Of a DNA stretch of 64,000 nt, positions 1-13,128 are shown piece after piece. Position 1 is the stretch's first letter, and each line of letters begins with the position of its first letter. The DNA is taken from assembly GCF_000321225.1 (NCBI RefSeq), contig NW_004450566.1, forward strand, positions 2,190,512-2,254,511, written 5' to 3'. The notes under the pieces were generated by a model that had not been told where the DNA came from, did not search any database, and saw only the letters and a program-made list of their open reading frames with translations. The position numbers were made by a program, and so were the translations under genes. This stretch comes from Odobenus rosmarus divergens. Taxonomy: Eukaryota; Chordata; Mammalia; Carnivora; Odobenidae.

Positions 1-1235
1 ATCAGTCTGCAAAACAAAATGTCTTCAGGTCCAGTACTATATTATTACTGCATTCAGAAAACAGCTCATGCACAAACAACTCTAACCACAGGTAACCGGC
101 TCAACTTATGATGTCTGTTTGTTGACGGCATCATATAATAGTTGCATCAAAATGGAGAAGTGGGCCAACAAAGAGTCTACATTTGCGGTGTGAAGAAGTT
201 TGTGGGTATTAGTATATATTAGAAAGGGAAACTAAACCTGCAATGTAGGGAGCAGCTTCTCTGCTCAGCTTCACAACAATGCTAGGAGATTCATCTGCTT
301 TTCCTGCTAATATAACTTTTTATCTAAAATGTTGCTTTACCCTGTTATGAGAATTAAGTCACTAAAACTTTTTATATTCTCTCTCTTCCCCTTAATAAAT
401 GAAGTTTTCCTTGGAGTAAGTCTTACCTTCCCCCCATCCTCCCACCCCCATTCTGTGGCTTCCTTTCATGCAGCTACATTGGTGTGACAAACCTCTACCC
501 TGTCCACCTATTTGACACATGGCAGAGACTGGTAGGTACAGTGGGAGAGAATGAACTAGACACAATAGGCTCAACGCCTCCTCTTCATGGAGCTGAGTAG
601 CCTGCGGAGGGCTGATGCTTTCTTCTGATGCTCCTGCTCTTACTCTAATCTGAGCCAGTCTCTCCAAGTGCAGAAGACTAACCTGAACAAAAGAAGGTTC
701 CATGGCTCTGAAAACAACTTCTTTCTGCACTCTCTCTCATTCTCTCTCTTTCCCCTGTGTATGTGTGTGTTGTGTGTGTTTATCCCCCATCTCACTGGTT
801 TTGCCAAAGGCAGCAGGAATTCTGTGCCATGCCTTCAGGATCAAGTATATCAAATGTCATGTCCAGCATTTTTAGGACTATTAAGGGTGTCTAGACCTAG
901 GGTCTGATATTAGGAAATTCATTTGCTTTTCACACTAAGCTACATCTTGCAATTTACCTTTATCAATAACACAGGTAATATTTAGATTTCCTATCTTCCT
1001 TATTTCTTCTCTTATTTCTCAATGTATTTCCCTCTTAGGGAAGAAATCTTAAAGGCTACACCTTTGTAAAAACTGTATTAAAATGCCAGATACAAAATTT
1101 TGGCTTTTGATTAATGATATCCTAGTATATATGGTTCCATACATTGATTCTCTAAATTTGCTTTGCTTTGCTGTCCTTTAGACCATCAAATCGAGAGAAC
1201 AACATGAATTGGTGCAGGATTCAGTGACTTCTAAA
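1..1235. other. Unassigned non-coding DNA
   Basis: I see no gene or transposon I can name. There is a short TG-rich patch near 755-782. The ORFs on either strand are short and lack recognisable domains. Confidence 0.6.
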
Positions 1236-1246
1236 TAGGATGGCCA

Positions 1247-1458
1247 CGTTTTTGTGGGGGGAGAGCATACACATGCGTGGGGGTGAGGGAAGGGGCAAAG
1301 AGAGAAGGAGAGAATCTCAAGCAGACTCTACACTGAGCATGAAGACTGATGGGGGATGGGGGGTGGAGGGGATGGACTCAGTCTCACGACCCTGAGATCA
1401 TGACCCGAGCCAAAATCAAGAGTCGGAGGCTCAACTGACTGGGCCACCCAGTCGCCCT
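1247..1458 (-). mobile_element. Can-SINE (tRNA-Lys-derived), inverted
   Basis: Read on the minus strand, this is a carnivore SINE. The plus strand shows the complement of the head near 1435-1456 (CTGGGCCACCCAGTCGCCC) and of the body (CCCTGAGATCATGACCCGAGCC). An 11-bp direct repeat TAGGATGGCCA lies at 1236-1246 and again from 1459, which fits a target-site duplication. Divergence from younger copies in this window is high. The centre (about 1350-1375) has become a G-rich stretch, GGGGGATGGGGGGTGGAGGGG, not seen in the other copies. Confidence 0.9.
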
Positions 1459-1469
1459 TAGGATGGCCA

Positions 1470-3424
1470 TTTAATTCAAACCAGAAAATATATGAGAGTT
1501 AAGGGGGTAAGAGGTGAGACAGTTAACAATGACACTATGACAAATGTTATATACCAGGGATATTCCAGGAAATAGGACTTATTGGACCCTGCTTGTATGG
1601 GACTTTCCACACTGAAGTTCTATTTGTTCTTTTTGCCTTATTGTTTTCTCTCCTCCTGATGAATTTCTAATGCAGTGGGCTAGCTTAAACGAGAAGCTCT
1701 ATTAGCAAAGTTTTTAATTAACTCAGTGCTGTTTTAAGTAGATCAAAGTATCTGCACCATGTCTGCACCATGTCTGCAACATGCATTTGTTTATGTCCCT
1801 GGTTTTTCTCTATGAAAATTCCCTAAAAGTGAGTGTTTTACTTGCCAACAGGAGCATTCTAAAGGTTGGAGCTCCTGTACAAGGTCAAGATACAGCCCCC
1901 CACCACCCATCTGAAAGTAGAGCATTCCTTTGAAACCTTTCATAAGTTAAAATGGAGTAAAGCAGAGAAGCAATTACCATTCATTCATATGGAAAAAAAT
2001 TCTGAGAATTCACAGACTCAAAAAATAACCTCTCAGGCTTTTCTGATACCTTATGACACATCTTGCTAACGGATGCATAAAATAAATCGAGATAAAGCAC
2101 AGATGCTCACAGACAAGCTCAAGGTTTTGGTGGCTTGATGCTTAGTATGGTTCCCAGAAAGAAGCTTGGCAGTGACAGTCTTGCAGCCTGGGGTGTATGG
2201 GGCCTTGCTTCATGACAAATACTCAATACTATTTTTGCTTCTCACCTGTTTTTTTGTTGTTTATTTTGTTTTGTTTTTGTTAAAGTGAGAATCCTCTTTG
2301 GATTTCTTTCAGTTAGTGAAGACAGGAGCTAATGTAGGTCTTTCATAAAAACAAAGTGGTGTGAGGCAAACTTTCGGATAGCAGGGGGATACCTATAATT
2401 GAGGCCCAAACTGCATTGTGATCATCATTGTCTGGAAAGCTGCTTCAGTTCCCCACTCCATCTTGAGGTTGACATAACTATCATGTGTGGTTTCGAGAAC
2501 ATCTGTTCCCATAATTCCCAAGGAGAGAATGTCATGAATCACTGCTGCGCCATAGATTTGCATTTGGCTGAAAGTTGACTTCAGTTTTACTTGAGGTCTT
2601 AAAAGTCCTAAAAGATGTATCAGAAATTCAATTCCAGGGTATTTCTAGTACACAGTTAATATTTTGTAGCACAAGACTGCCAAGAGTTTCCCTTTTATGC
2701 CAGGAAAGAAAAGCAATGGGGATTTTCTAGGGCAATGGCATATTATTTCATTTTCCCTTCTGTCTCTGAAGACTCAATATTACTTAGAAGACTCCCAGGG
2801 AATCTGAAACTCATAAAAGTTATATTCTGCTGTCAATGAAGTTGCAATTCTCTCCTCTAAGAAAAGTTAGATATCTTTAGAGAGGAAAAAAAAAAAAAAA
2901 AAAACAGGACTTTTTATATTTTCATGTCCTTGAGGAAGTTTACGTTTTAAAAAATAATAGTTGTAACCCCATGTAAAGGTTGAAGATCTAATGATTTCCT
3001 CCATCCTATGCGTGAGGAAAGAAATACCTTGGATAGAAATATTGTTTTTACATTGAATTAAAGCTGTAATACCAGTGTATCAAGGCAGTTTGCTTAGATT
3101 CTGAAGACTTGATATGGTGTGGGATGGAACAGTAAGTCTGTCTTTAAAATTACTTCCCCTTCCCCTGCTAAGATTTATTTTCTAGATAAATTATAAGCAG
3201 TACCGTTGAACTTATCTAGCATCAAACCCTTATCTGATATGGAAGGGCAACAAAATTAAAAATAAGATATTATAAAAATTGTCCCTGCTCAGTTCTGCCC
3301 ACATTTACCCCTGGAACAACATTATCATTTTCATTTCTTCTATTTATTGTTACCACTTCATAGTTTCTCTGATTTCCAGGAATAATTATAAACAGAAAAA
3401 GTGAAATTTTACCAACTTGATCTT
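1470..3424. other. Unassigned non-coding DNA
   Basis: No gene or classifiable repeat was seen. It holds a T-rich tract at about 2249-2281 and a 19-bp A run at 2886-2904. One possible 67-aa ORF at 1866-2069 has no recognisable feature. Confidence 0.55.
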
Positions 3425-5052
3425 TATGGAAACTTTTTTTTAGGTTTTAGAATAGTTTTATAGTTCCATAAATGTAAAGATAGGACAGAGGGAATATTGG
3501 GTTTCCCAGATGTTAAACTCATGTGGTGTATTTGGCAAAACTAATAACCTATATTGGTACATTACTCCTAGTTTTTCTAGTACCCTTTTTTTTTTTCTAT
3601 TTCAGGGTCCCATCTAGAAAATCACATGGTGTTCTAGTCTTTTCTTTTTAACCCCCTCTGCTCTCTGACAGTTTCCCTGATTTTCTTCAATTTTGGGGGT
3701 TTTGGGGGTTTTGGGTTTTTTTGTTTGTTTTGTTTTTTGATGACCTTGATGGTGTTGAGGACTACTTGTCACATATTTTGTAGAATGTGTCTCAGCTTGG
3801 GGTTTGTCTGATATTTTTCTTGACTATAGTTTTGGGTTTTTGAAAGGAAGACCACAGAAGTAAAATGCCATTCTCATCACATCACTTCAAGGGGACATAC
3901 CAACAACATGAGTTATCACTGGCAATGTTAACCTTGATTATTAGGCTGAGATAGTATTTCTCAGATTTCTACACTGTAAAGTTAACACTCCTCCTTTTTC
4001 AGACTCTTCTTTAGAAGCAAGTCACTAAGCATAGACTGCACTAAAGGAAAGTGGAGTTAAACTCCACCTTCTTGGCTGTGGTTGAATTATTTGGTGTTCT
4101 TCATAGGAAATTTATTCCTGCAATCATTGATTTATATCAGTAAGGAATCATGGATGTTTATTTTATAATTTGGTTTATAATGCAGTAAAATGTAATTTAT
4201 ATTGTTGCTCAAATTGTTTCATCTTTCACCATTGTGAGCTCTATCAGTTGCCTCCTATGCCCCTTCTGCATACCCCCATCATTTTGTTTTGAGTGCTCCC
4301 TTACTTCTGACACTGTAATATGCTTCAGGTTCATCATGTATATTCCCTGCTATAGCTCTAGGATCAGTCATTTCCCTAAGGGGCCATGGTTTCCTTTTTG
4401 TGAGAACAGTTATATTAACTAAGATCTTGGGCCTCGTTGAGCTCCTACACCCAAAGTGTCATGGCTCCCAGGTCTCAGCAGACAGGACTAAGAAATACAT
4501 GGATATGTGCTAAGATATATGTCTGTTTCTAATTATTTCTTTATCAGTTTGTATCTATATTAAGCTAAACATGAGTTCCTACTGACATCTTCAATTTTCA
4601 TCCAGTACTGCAAGGCTCACACTGGCCTTCCTCCCTTACTTATCTGTAATCTCCTACTCCAACAGTAAGAAACTCCCACCAACCTCATTCTTTTACTTAT
4701 TTGCTCAATCCCAGCATATATGGGTAATAGTTTCAGAGTTATTAACATGTACCCACTTGAGAAAAAAAACAACTTTATACCTAGAATACAGTGTGTATTT
4801 TCAAAGTTAGTTAATCAGAGACTTTCTCCCCACCTCCATGGAGACTATGTCATACATGTGTAATACGATTAGTCTTTTGTCACATTCTGCATTCCATTTT
4901 GGGACCTCTGAATCTCCTGATTGTTTTTTTTTTTTTAATTTGCATACTATTAAGGTACACTCTTTGGTGCTGTCAAGTTCTAAGGGCTATGATAAACACC
5001 TAGTGGCATGTGGGCACCACCACATTACCATACAAATTAACACTACTACCCA
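3425..5052 (-). mobile_element. Old L1 (L1M-type) 3' UTR, inverted
   Basis: The plus strand carries, in order, the complement of motifs I associate with mammalian-wide L1 3' UTRs. These are a GTTTTAGAATAGTTTTATAG-like end, a GATGACCTTGATGGTGTTGAG segment, GGAAGACCACAGAAGTAAAATGCCATTCTCATCACATCA, and GGGAGCTCTTTCAGTTGGCTCC-like text near 4234. A TTAAGGTACACTCTTTGGTGCTG segment follows near 4950. The 3' end is therefore on the left and the element is truncated on the right, where a GAAA microsatellite begins. Subfamily and exact ends are uncertain. The short ORF at 4234-4422 is a shadow of this element. Confidence 0.75.
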
Positions 5053-5053
5053 A

Positions 5054-5109
<56 letters not shown>

Positions 5110-5138
5110 AAAAAGAAAGAAAGAAAAGAAAGAAAGAT
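5053..5138. repeat. (GAAA)n microsatellite with purine-rich flank
   Basis: Near-perfect GAAA tetramers run for about 86 bp with a few A insertions near the right end. A mixed purine tract (GGGAGAAAGAT... GGAGGGAGGGGCAGAGGGAAGG) continues to about 5200. The open frames across it on both strands are only the translation of the repeat. Confidence 0.97.
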
Positions 5139-5199
5139 AAAGGGAGAAAGATATGAAAATAAAATGGAGGGAGGGGCAGAGGGAAGGAAAAGAGGGCAG

Positions 5200-5734
5200 G
5201 ACATATAAGTAAGTTAGCTATTGAAATCCATGATCTTATTACACATTCCCTCACAATTTTTCCCGTTAAATCATCTTACCAACTGAGACATTTCAACTGG
5301 ATAAACTCCATTGTGTCCTTTTCTTATATGCAATGCTCTTATGGGCTGTCATTTACACAGGAAACCTTTCTTATGGATGATCTAAAGAAAGCATTAGATG
5401 GCAGTCGGAATAATGCATCTTTTTCCCTGTTAGATGTATTGTTTCTCTTATTTAGTGCCCCCCTTAGACTGTATTTTCAAAACATGAAATGTTGTACAAA
5501 CTGTCACTTCAGGTTCCAAAAGGATTTGTCTCTTTTAGAAAGTAATGTCTAAACTTAAGATTACAGTTTATATCACTTATATTCTTTTCTTACTAGAATA
5601 CAGAAGGCATCTGGGGCACAAGTGTAGGTATTTTGTGCATATTGATCAAACCAACCTGGGTTGTCAGATTCTCACGTAGACTCTACTGCAGCTGGACTAA
5701 CAATTTGAAGAGTTCAGCCATTATTCTGCTGAAA
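5200..5734. other. Unassigned non-coding DNA
   Basis: I recognise no gene or mobile element here. A 79-aa ORF at 5313-5552 has no visible domain or conserved motif. Confidence 0.5.
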
Positions 5735-5810
5735 ACTTCTAACTGACAGAGATAATATAAAAATATATATACACTTCTAACTGACAGAGATAATATAAAA
5801 ATATATATAC
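5735..5810. repeat. Perfect 38-bp tandem duplication
   Basis: The unit ACTTCTAACTGACAGAGATA... (38 bp) occurs at 5735-5772 and again at 5773-5810 with no mismatch. Each unit ends in an ATATATATAC stretch. Identity of the copies implies a recent event or assembly artefact. Confidence 0.97.
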
Positions 5811-8655
5811 ACTATACTTGTGGGGAAAATGTCTTTGGACAAAAGAAAATTAGAACTACAAAACGGTACAGATGCTGCTAGTACTTAGTTGTGTGATTTT
5901 TACCCTTACTATTCACTAGGCCTAAAAATATCTTACCAACCCATCACCAATAATAAAATTCAAAGACATAGATGGCTGTTTACATGACTATTTCAGCCAA
6001 GTACATATGCAGATGCTATACACATAACTTTGCCAATTAGTTTTAACACTTAGTTTTTACTCAACAGAGTGACCATGAGTCATAGACACTCTCTTTTCAC
6101 TTGGACAGCTATCTTAGATCATTCGTGTGCTGAGTAAGAAAGTATTCAATGAACCTGTGGTAGTAAACATAGATTCTTTTTTTAAAATCTGTGTTTCAGT
6201 GGCAAGCATCAGAGTGGCGCTTGCTACTGGTCCCTTTCATTTCTTGCATTTTTTTCTTTATGCTAAAGCTTACAGTGCTTCCATGTTTCCCTCAACTGCC
6301 TCAAACTTTTCATGGCAGGAAATATGTTGATTCCATGGGAGTACTTTGTGGAATAACTATTTCCCTTCTGCCAAAGGAAGAGCTGAAAACTTTGTAATTT
6401 CAGAACAGAAGCACACTGGACTGAGTGTTAAAAAACTTTGTGTCAAGAGTTCGGTCTGCTCCAAACTGGCTAAGGAACCTGAAGTTAATCACACAACCGA
6501 ATATCTACTTTTTATTTTAAAAATGTGTAACTTGGATTATTGAATGATTATTGAATTTCTTTTTAGCTCCAACATTCTAAGATTCCAATGTTTTGTACTA
6601 TCAAATTATAGGGATTGCATAAGGAAAAAAGTATTTTCTCAAAATGCTTGCTGAAATTTTGCTTAAATATGCCATGTTAACCTAATGTGATACATATTAT
6701 TCATAAAAAGAGAGATACTTGTCTTGCCTCTGTTTATACTTCTCCACCGTCTCTATCACAGCATGACCCTAACGGACAGCTATCACTCAGCAATCAATAA
6801 TGAAGTGGAACCCATTCAGTCAAGAGATTAAATTTGAAAATCCCACCTATAGTCATTTTCTTCTGCTTTAAAACCTGGGGTTCTTTGAATTCTTACCTTC
6901 TAAAGATATAAGTTTTCCATAAGTAGAAGTGATTCCCATAAAAAGGAGGGGAAATAGAATTCATTTATTTTGAAATGACATTGTCTACAAGGTTCGGTAT
7001 TCAAAAATGGTGTAAAACTTTATTTGGAAATTTAAAATAGCAGGCTAGTGTCTTGAGGTATCAGGACAAGGGGGAATTGTCTGCATATCCCAGGGAACAA
7101 TTACTGTTTATGACTTGGGAGCATGTCATGGGCTAGTTCTAAGGATTGAGTCTAAAGGATACTACAGCCTTTCACCAGATACCCTGAACTGCTCAAACCC
7201 ATGAGGCTTAATGGGATCCCTGGCTTCATCTCACATATATCTTTTTCAATGTAGCATCAGTGTAGCAGGGACCCTTTCTTCCCCAAGTGACAGGATGTGC
7301 AGGGGACCCATATAATATTTGCAACCACTCTTGATCTTTTCCAAGAGGATCAAAAAGAATAAAAAAAAGAGTTGAGGATCACATGGTCAGGCTTACCACA
7401 ACTGGAAAAGGCAGGGAAATAGGGGAATTTAGTAGCAGTAGTGTTGTACATAGAACCTTCCAGAAGAGAAGACAGTGGGCTCATAGTTGTGCAGCTGGAG
7501 TATTGAATAGGTACCCCTTGGCCGTTCATCAGCAAATGAGTGGGTAAGACCTGAGACAGAAAGCTATAGGAGGTGATAGCCTTCCATAAACTGTTTAACA
7601 TTGCAGGAGGAACTCTGCATGGCTTTGAAGAAAGGGTTAGTTAGATGAATTTTTAAAAAGCCAAAATAGCGTTGAGAACTATAAAACTTTTCTTCTACAA
7701 CCAAACTCTCAAAGCACAAGATTATTTTAAACTATCAAAAATGAGCTGGAAATAAATCATTTAGGCAAGGGAAATAGGATTACTGAGTTTAATATAGCTA
7801 TCAGGAAATTGTTTTTTATTATCTCAAAACTAAATTCTGAGTGACACAAACTTAGACTGAATGAAAATATATCAAATGTGCAATCAAATAAAAATGTTGT
7901 AGCTTCACAGAATATTATTGTTGGCACTTATCTTTCCCAGCCTACATTTAATCAACTAGAATTATGTTTAAAGAAATAAATTATTTCTTCATTTACGCAG
8001 TGACTAGATGCCTTCCAAGTTTAAATCTTCTGGGGAAAATTGAGGTCCCCATCACCTTGCTTATTTCGTGCAGAACCTACCAGTGCGGCCTGCTTAACAC
8101 TGGTACTTGTCTCCCTCTGCCCTCCACGTGTCCTCTATCCACAGCCCTTATTCAACTGCAAGAGGCTCTTAGGTCCCCATTCCCCACCCTGCCACCGGCT
8201 TTGTCTAAAGCAAAGCACAATCCCTTTACTTATTAGAAAATCTTAATGTTTCAAAGGTTAAAAAAATAAATAAGGAAGCAAGCAAACTGTAAGTAAAGTG
8301 GGAGTTGTAACAAATCTTTATTTGTTATATATAAATTCCCAAATGGGAATGGGGCGAGGTGGGCTCATTTGAGACTGCTTTTACCATCTTCTTCCCCACT
8401 TCCTTCCACCCTTCCTACATCAGATGGTAACCCAATCCAGATCGAAACTGGCACTGGCTCAAGGCACGGAGTCAAATTAAGGGATCCCAGTCTCTTCCTC
8501 TTACTCTTCTATTTGTGTTTCAGTCCAAGGAAATTTCTGATCTAAGCTATGCTGCATGTCTGTTATGTCAACTCTTTGATGTTCTTACTTCCTGCCTTAT
8601 CACCTGTGTTCGTAAGGAAAGGAAGGCAATTCTCTGTTGGCCAGCTAAGGTTCCT
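5811..8655. other. Unassigned non-coding DNA
   Basis: About 2.8 kb with no gene, SINE or L1 that I can name. Small ORFs (such as 6127-6543, 7350-7601 and 7964-8246) overlap in different frames and show no domain. Some of this may be ancient repeat too diverged to read by eye. Confidence 0.5.
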
Positions 8656-10725
8656 ACCTTAAGTTTTCTTTTTATTATGACTTTACTTTTTAGAGAAGTG
8701 TTAGGTTCACAGCAAAACTGAGGGGAAGATACAGAGATTTCCCAAATATCTAAATATGCATAGTCTCCCCCATTATCAGCATTCCCCACCAGAGTGGTAC
8801 ATTTGTTATAATTGATGATACTGTGTTAACACATCATAATCACCCAAAATCCATAGTTTACTTGAGGGTTCACTCATGATATTGTATATTCTATAGATTT
8901 GGACAAATATATAATAACACGTATCCAACATGGTATCATACAGAGTATTTTTACTGCCTTAAAATTCCTCTGTGCTCCTGCCTATTCATCCCTCCCCTCT
9001 CCCCAGAAATCTCTGGCAACTACTGATCTTTTTATTATTGTTATAGTTTTGCCTTTTCTGGAATGTTGTATAATTGGAATCATAAAATCTATAGCTTTTT
9101 CAGATTGGCTTATTTCACTTAGTAATGTGCATTTGATGTTCCTCCATGTGTTTTCATGGCTTAAGAACTCATTTCTTTCTGGTGTTTGAATAATATTCCA
9201 TTGTCTGGATGTACCATAGTTTATTTATCCATTCACCTAGAAAGACATCTTCATTGTTTCTAAGTTTTGGCAATTATGAAAAAAGTTGTAATAAACATAT
9301 GTGTACAGATTTTTGCATAGATAATACTTTTTCAACTCTTGTAGATAAATATCAAATAGCATAATTGCTGGATCATATGGCCAGAGTATGTTTAGTTTTG
9401 TAGGAAACCACTAAACTGTTTTCCTAAGTGGCTGTACCATTTTGCATTCCCATCAGCAGTGAATTAAAGTCCCTTCTGTTCTACATTATTACCAGCATTT
9501 GCTGTTGACAATGTCCAGTTTTGGGGCATTTTAATGGGTGCATAATAATAGCTCATGTTTTAATTTGCATATCCTTGTGCATAATAATAGCTCATGTTTT
9601 AATTTGCATATCCTTGATGGCGTGTGATGTGGAGTATCTTTTCATATATGTGTTTGTCATCTGCCTATCTTTTTTGGTGAAGGTGTCTGCTAAGGTTTTT
9701 GGCCCATTTTTTAATTGGTTTCTTTGTGTGTTCTTATTGTTGAAGTGTAAGAGTTCTTTGCAATATGGAAAAGAGCTCTTTATCAGATGTGTCTTTTGCA
9801 AATACGGGCTCCTAATCTATGGCTTCTCTTCTCGTTTGACGTTGTCCTTTGCAGAGCAGAAGTTTTTCATTTTAATAAAGTCTAGTTTATCAACTCTTTC
9901 TTTCACAACATACCTTTGGTGTTAGATTTAAAAAGTCATCACCGTGTCCAAAGTCACCTAGGTTTTCTCCTGTATTATCTTCTAGGATTTTTATAGTTTT
10001 GAATATTACATTCAGGTCTGTGATTGATTTTGAGTTAATTTTTATGATGGTTGTAAGGTCTATGTCTTAATTCATGTTTTTTTGTTTGTTCATTTGTTTG
10101 TTTTTACATGAAGATGTCCAGTTGTTCCAGCGCCAGCACCATTGGTTGAAAAGACTCTTTGCTCCATTTTATTGCCTTAACTCTCTTGTCAAATACTAGT
10201 TGACTATATGCATGTGGGTCTATTTCTGTACTTTTTATTCTGTTCCATTGATCTATTTGTCTGTTCTTTTACCAATACAACACTGTCTTGATTACTGTAG
10301 CTTTATTGTAAGTTTTGAAGACGTGTGGTGTCAGTCCCCTAACTTTGTTTTTTTTTCTTTAATATTGCATTGGCTATTGTGGGTTTTTTAACTCTCTATG
10401 TGAACTTCAGATTCAGTTTATCAATATTCACAAAATAACTTGCTGAAATTTGATAGAAATATATTGAATCCATAGATCAAGTTGGGAAGAACTGAGACCT
10501 TGATAATATTGAATCTTCCTATCCATTAACATGAGCTTTCTCTCCATCCATTTGGTCTTCTTCGATTTCATCTATCACCCTTATATAGTTTTTTTCATAT
10601 AAATCTTGTACATATTTTGTTAGATTTAGTCATAAATATGTTATCTTTGGGGGCACTAATATAAATGGTATTGTATTTTTAATTTCAAATTGCAGTTGTT
10701 CATTGCTAGTCCTGCCCCAATTTCG
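8656..10725 (-). mobile_element. L1 (L1M-type), inverted: 3' UTR plus ORF2 C-terminal part
   Basis: The plus strand shows the complement of an L1 3' end (TTAGGTTCACAGCAAAACTG, then CATAGTCTCCCCCATTATCA). ORF2 antisense text follows, including AATATTCCATTGTCTGGATG, GGCTGTACCATTTTGCATTCCC, GAGCAGAAGTTTTTCATTTTAATAAAG and GTTCCATTGATCTATTTGTCTG. The 3' end is on the left at the TTTTCTTTTTATT tract, and the element is 5'-truncated within the ORF2 reverse-transcriptase region at right. The antisense ORF at 9521-9925 is not a gene. A perfect 39-bp duplication sits inside at 9539-9616. Confidence 0.92.
9539..9616. repeat. Perfect 39-bp tandem duplication inside the L1
   Basis: The unit TGCATAATAATAGCTCATGT... 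(39 bp) occurs at 9539-9577 and again at 9578-9616 without mismatch. Related L1 sequence has only one copy, so the duplication arose after insertion of this L1. Confidence 0.95.
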
Positions 10726-10861
10726 AAGTCACCTCCTTTGTTTTTTTGGGGATCAATGGGCTCCTGAAAATTCTACCTTACCAGTGGTGCTATACACTCT
10801 ACTCCATCCAGTTTACTTGATGCACTAGCCAGTTTTTTAGATGGTGCATTTTTTTATTTAA

Positions 10862-11210
10862 CATTTATTTATTTAACAAGTGCAGTCCTTATTGATAGTT
10901 GTTTATGGGCCAGGCACTCTACTAGACTCGGGGAACACTATAGTGAACAAAAAGATATAGTGCCCATACTGATGGAGCCTAATAAAAATATTTATCTATG
11001 AATATTGATATAAATATAGATAGAGATATGTAGATATAGATATTACAAATTAAATACACTGGGAGATAAGAAAAGGATCCTATGAGAGACAAAAAGAGGG
11101 ATCTAGTTTAAATTGGGTGTCCAAAGGAACTTAACAAGAAAAAGTAAGATTTTTAACTGAGATATTAAGGAGCAAAAAAGCAACTCTGGAAATGAGTGGG
11201 AAGTATAAGT
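10862..11210 (-). mobile_element. L2 3' end, inverted
   Basis: The stretch ATTTATTTATTTAACAAGTG, then GGGCCAGGCACTCTACTAGACTCGGGGAACACTATAGTGAAC and GATGGAGCC, is the complement of the L2 3' end (short-form tail with TGCCTGGCACATAGTAGG). The flank to about 11210 (GATAAGAAAAGGATCCTATGAGAG) fits further L2 body but is weak. Strong divergence marks it as an ancient copy. Confidence 0.7.
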
Positions 11211-13128
11211 ATTAGGGGCACTGTGAATATCTGAGACAGTCCTAAAGTACATCAGGGTGTCTTCATACAGTTGCTCAATTTATGCAGTGCACAAGTTGCT
11301 GGGGATATAGCTTATTCCATGATTAGATCTTGTTGTCTTCTAATGGATCTTAACTTCTACTCTGAGTTGGGGTTTGGAACTATCTCACATATGAACTGGC
11401 TGCCTGATGCCTTCATCCATGAGGTTAGACTAATGTACACCTTTGAAAAATACCAGTAGCAGGCTTCTGTCTCTCTCTGTTTTAAAGTCTGTACCTCTAG
11501 TAGTTCTCAAGCTCTTGTTCAGGTTGATAGCTCTGACCCTTCCCCCATAACCTTCCAGAAGGCTAAAGTCCAAGGTCTGTCTATAATTTCAGCCGAATAT
11601 CAGAAAGTATGAGCAATATTTTAACAAGCACAATTTTGGTTGAGAAAGAAATTTGCATTTTAACTTAAAAAAATAGTTTTTATTCCTTTCTGGAGATGGT
11701 CCATATCTCATGGACAATAGTCTAAGGACTCAGTTTTAAATATATACAAATATAATCATCTTTCTCTAGCATACAAAAGTAAGTCATAATAAAAATTTGA
11801 GTGTCATAAAATAGAATTTCAAAGTGGCATATAAACTTAGGGGAGAAAAGGTAGAATGGGTAGTTAATGCAATTAGAGTTGTTGATTCAGTCTGAAAGTG
11901 GATAATAAAATGTTTAAGCAATCAATAGGCACAATGGGGCATTTTTTTAAAATAAAGAATATGTCAAATATGTAGTAGAGAGAATTTTAAATTACAGATA
12001 TGGTTAATTAATGAAAGTGTTTTTATAAACTTACTCTAGAAATACAAGTAAGTTTCATTTAAAAATTTATTTAAAATCCTATTAATGACAACATCAATAA
12101 AGCTGGCATATTTGTAATTAGGAATGACATTTCTCAATATAGAAGCATATGTCTTTGCATTTCATGTTTATGAATATTGATTGCGCTATTTCCTCATGCC
12201 TAAACTATGATGAATATACTGATGCTGTGACAACAGAGTAAAAACCTAAGGAGATTATTGATTTGTTAGCTTTTCCAGTTTATTCAGAAATACCAACTTT
12301 TTTTCCAAAAGAGAACTAGATTATGTTTGTTAAGTTGTTAAATCTCTGAAATTGAAGAAATATAATTTATAAAATATCTACCTTTGTATACATGTTTATT
12401 TTTAAAAGAAATTTCATTCTTGAAATATTTGCTGCCTGTGAAATTGAACTAAGAATAGGTCTTTTTCCAATTAAGTAGGATTTTAAAAAGAAAAAGCTGT
12501 ATATCATCAAGACTACAAAGATCTTTGAAATTGGTTAATTATATTAATAAAAGTAATACATGAGGAATGAAGTAATGGCCACAGCACTGGTTGGTAGAGC
12601 ACAGATATTCCTGTTGAAACTGTAATCAGAAAATTTTCTAGGTGTGCCAGGCTAGGTAGCCACCTCTTACATGCATTTAAGACGCATACGACCATATGTT
12701 CTTCTCCTGTTTGTTGCCCTGGAAACCCATCATGAAACTGGAAACCTTCCCTGGAGTTGACAAACTCCTTGACTGTATGTCTCCAGGGCTGGTGCTAAGC
12801 CGGAACTATAGTGGAGGTCATTCCTCGCTCTGCATTTCCATCTCAGTCTTATCACCATCTTGGGCTTCCTTCTCTTCTGGTTCTCATCTGTTTTGGGGGT
12901 TTTGTTTTGAGTCCCACCCCCAATCAGGCTACATACCATCCTTTTAAATTCTACTTAATTACAAAGACCAAGACAGAAAATGGAAATATATAACTCTTGA
13001 CAACTCAGGAACTCTGATTTTACACAAACAAGATTTTCAGGTAGCAACAGGGAGGAAGTGAACAAGATAGAAATCGTACTCCTCCCAGTCCATGCAAAGC
13101 CATGAGCCCTTCTCTGGCTCCCCACACA
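11211..13128. other. Unassigned non-coding DNA
   Basis: About 1.9 kb, AT-rich, with no gene or repeat I can name. The overlapping short ORFs at 12513-12993 lie in several frames on both strands and show no domain. Confidence 0.5.

Noticed and set aside
4838..5254. ORFs of 84-100 aa rich in K/E/R or F/L/S
   Set aside because: They are translations of the GAAA microsatellite and its flank.
9521..9925. 134-aa plus-strand ORF with hydrophobic segments
   Set aside because: It is the antisense of L1 ORF2, and the repeated IIAHVLICISL comes from the 39-bp duplication.
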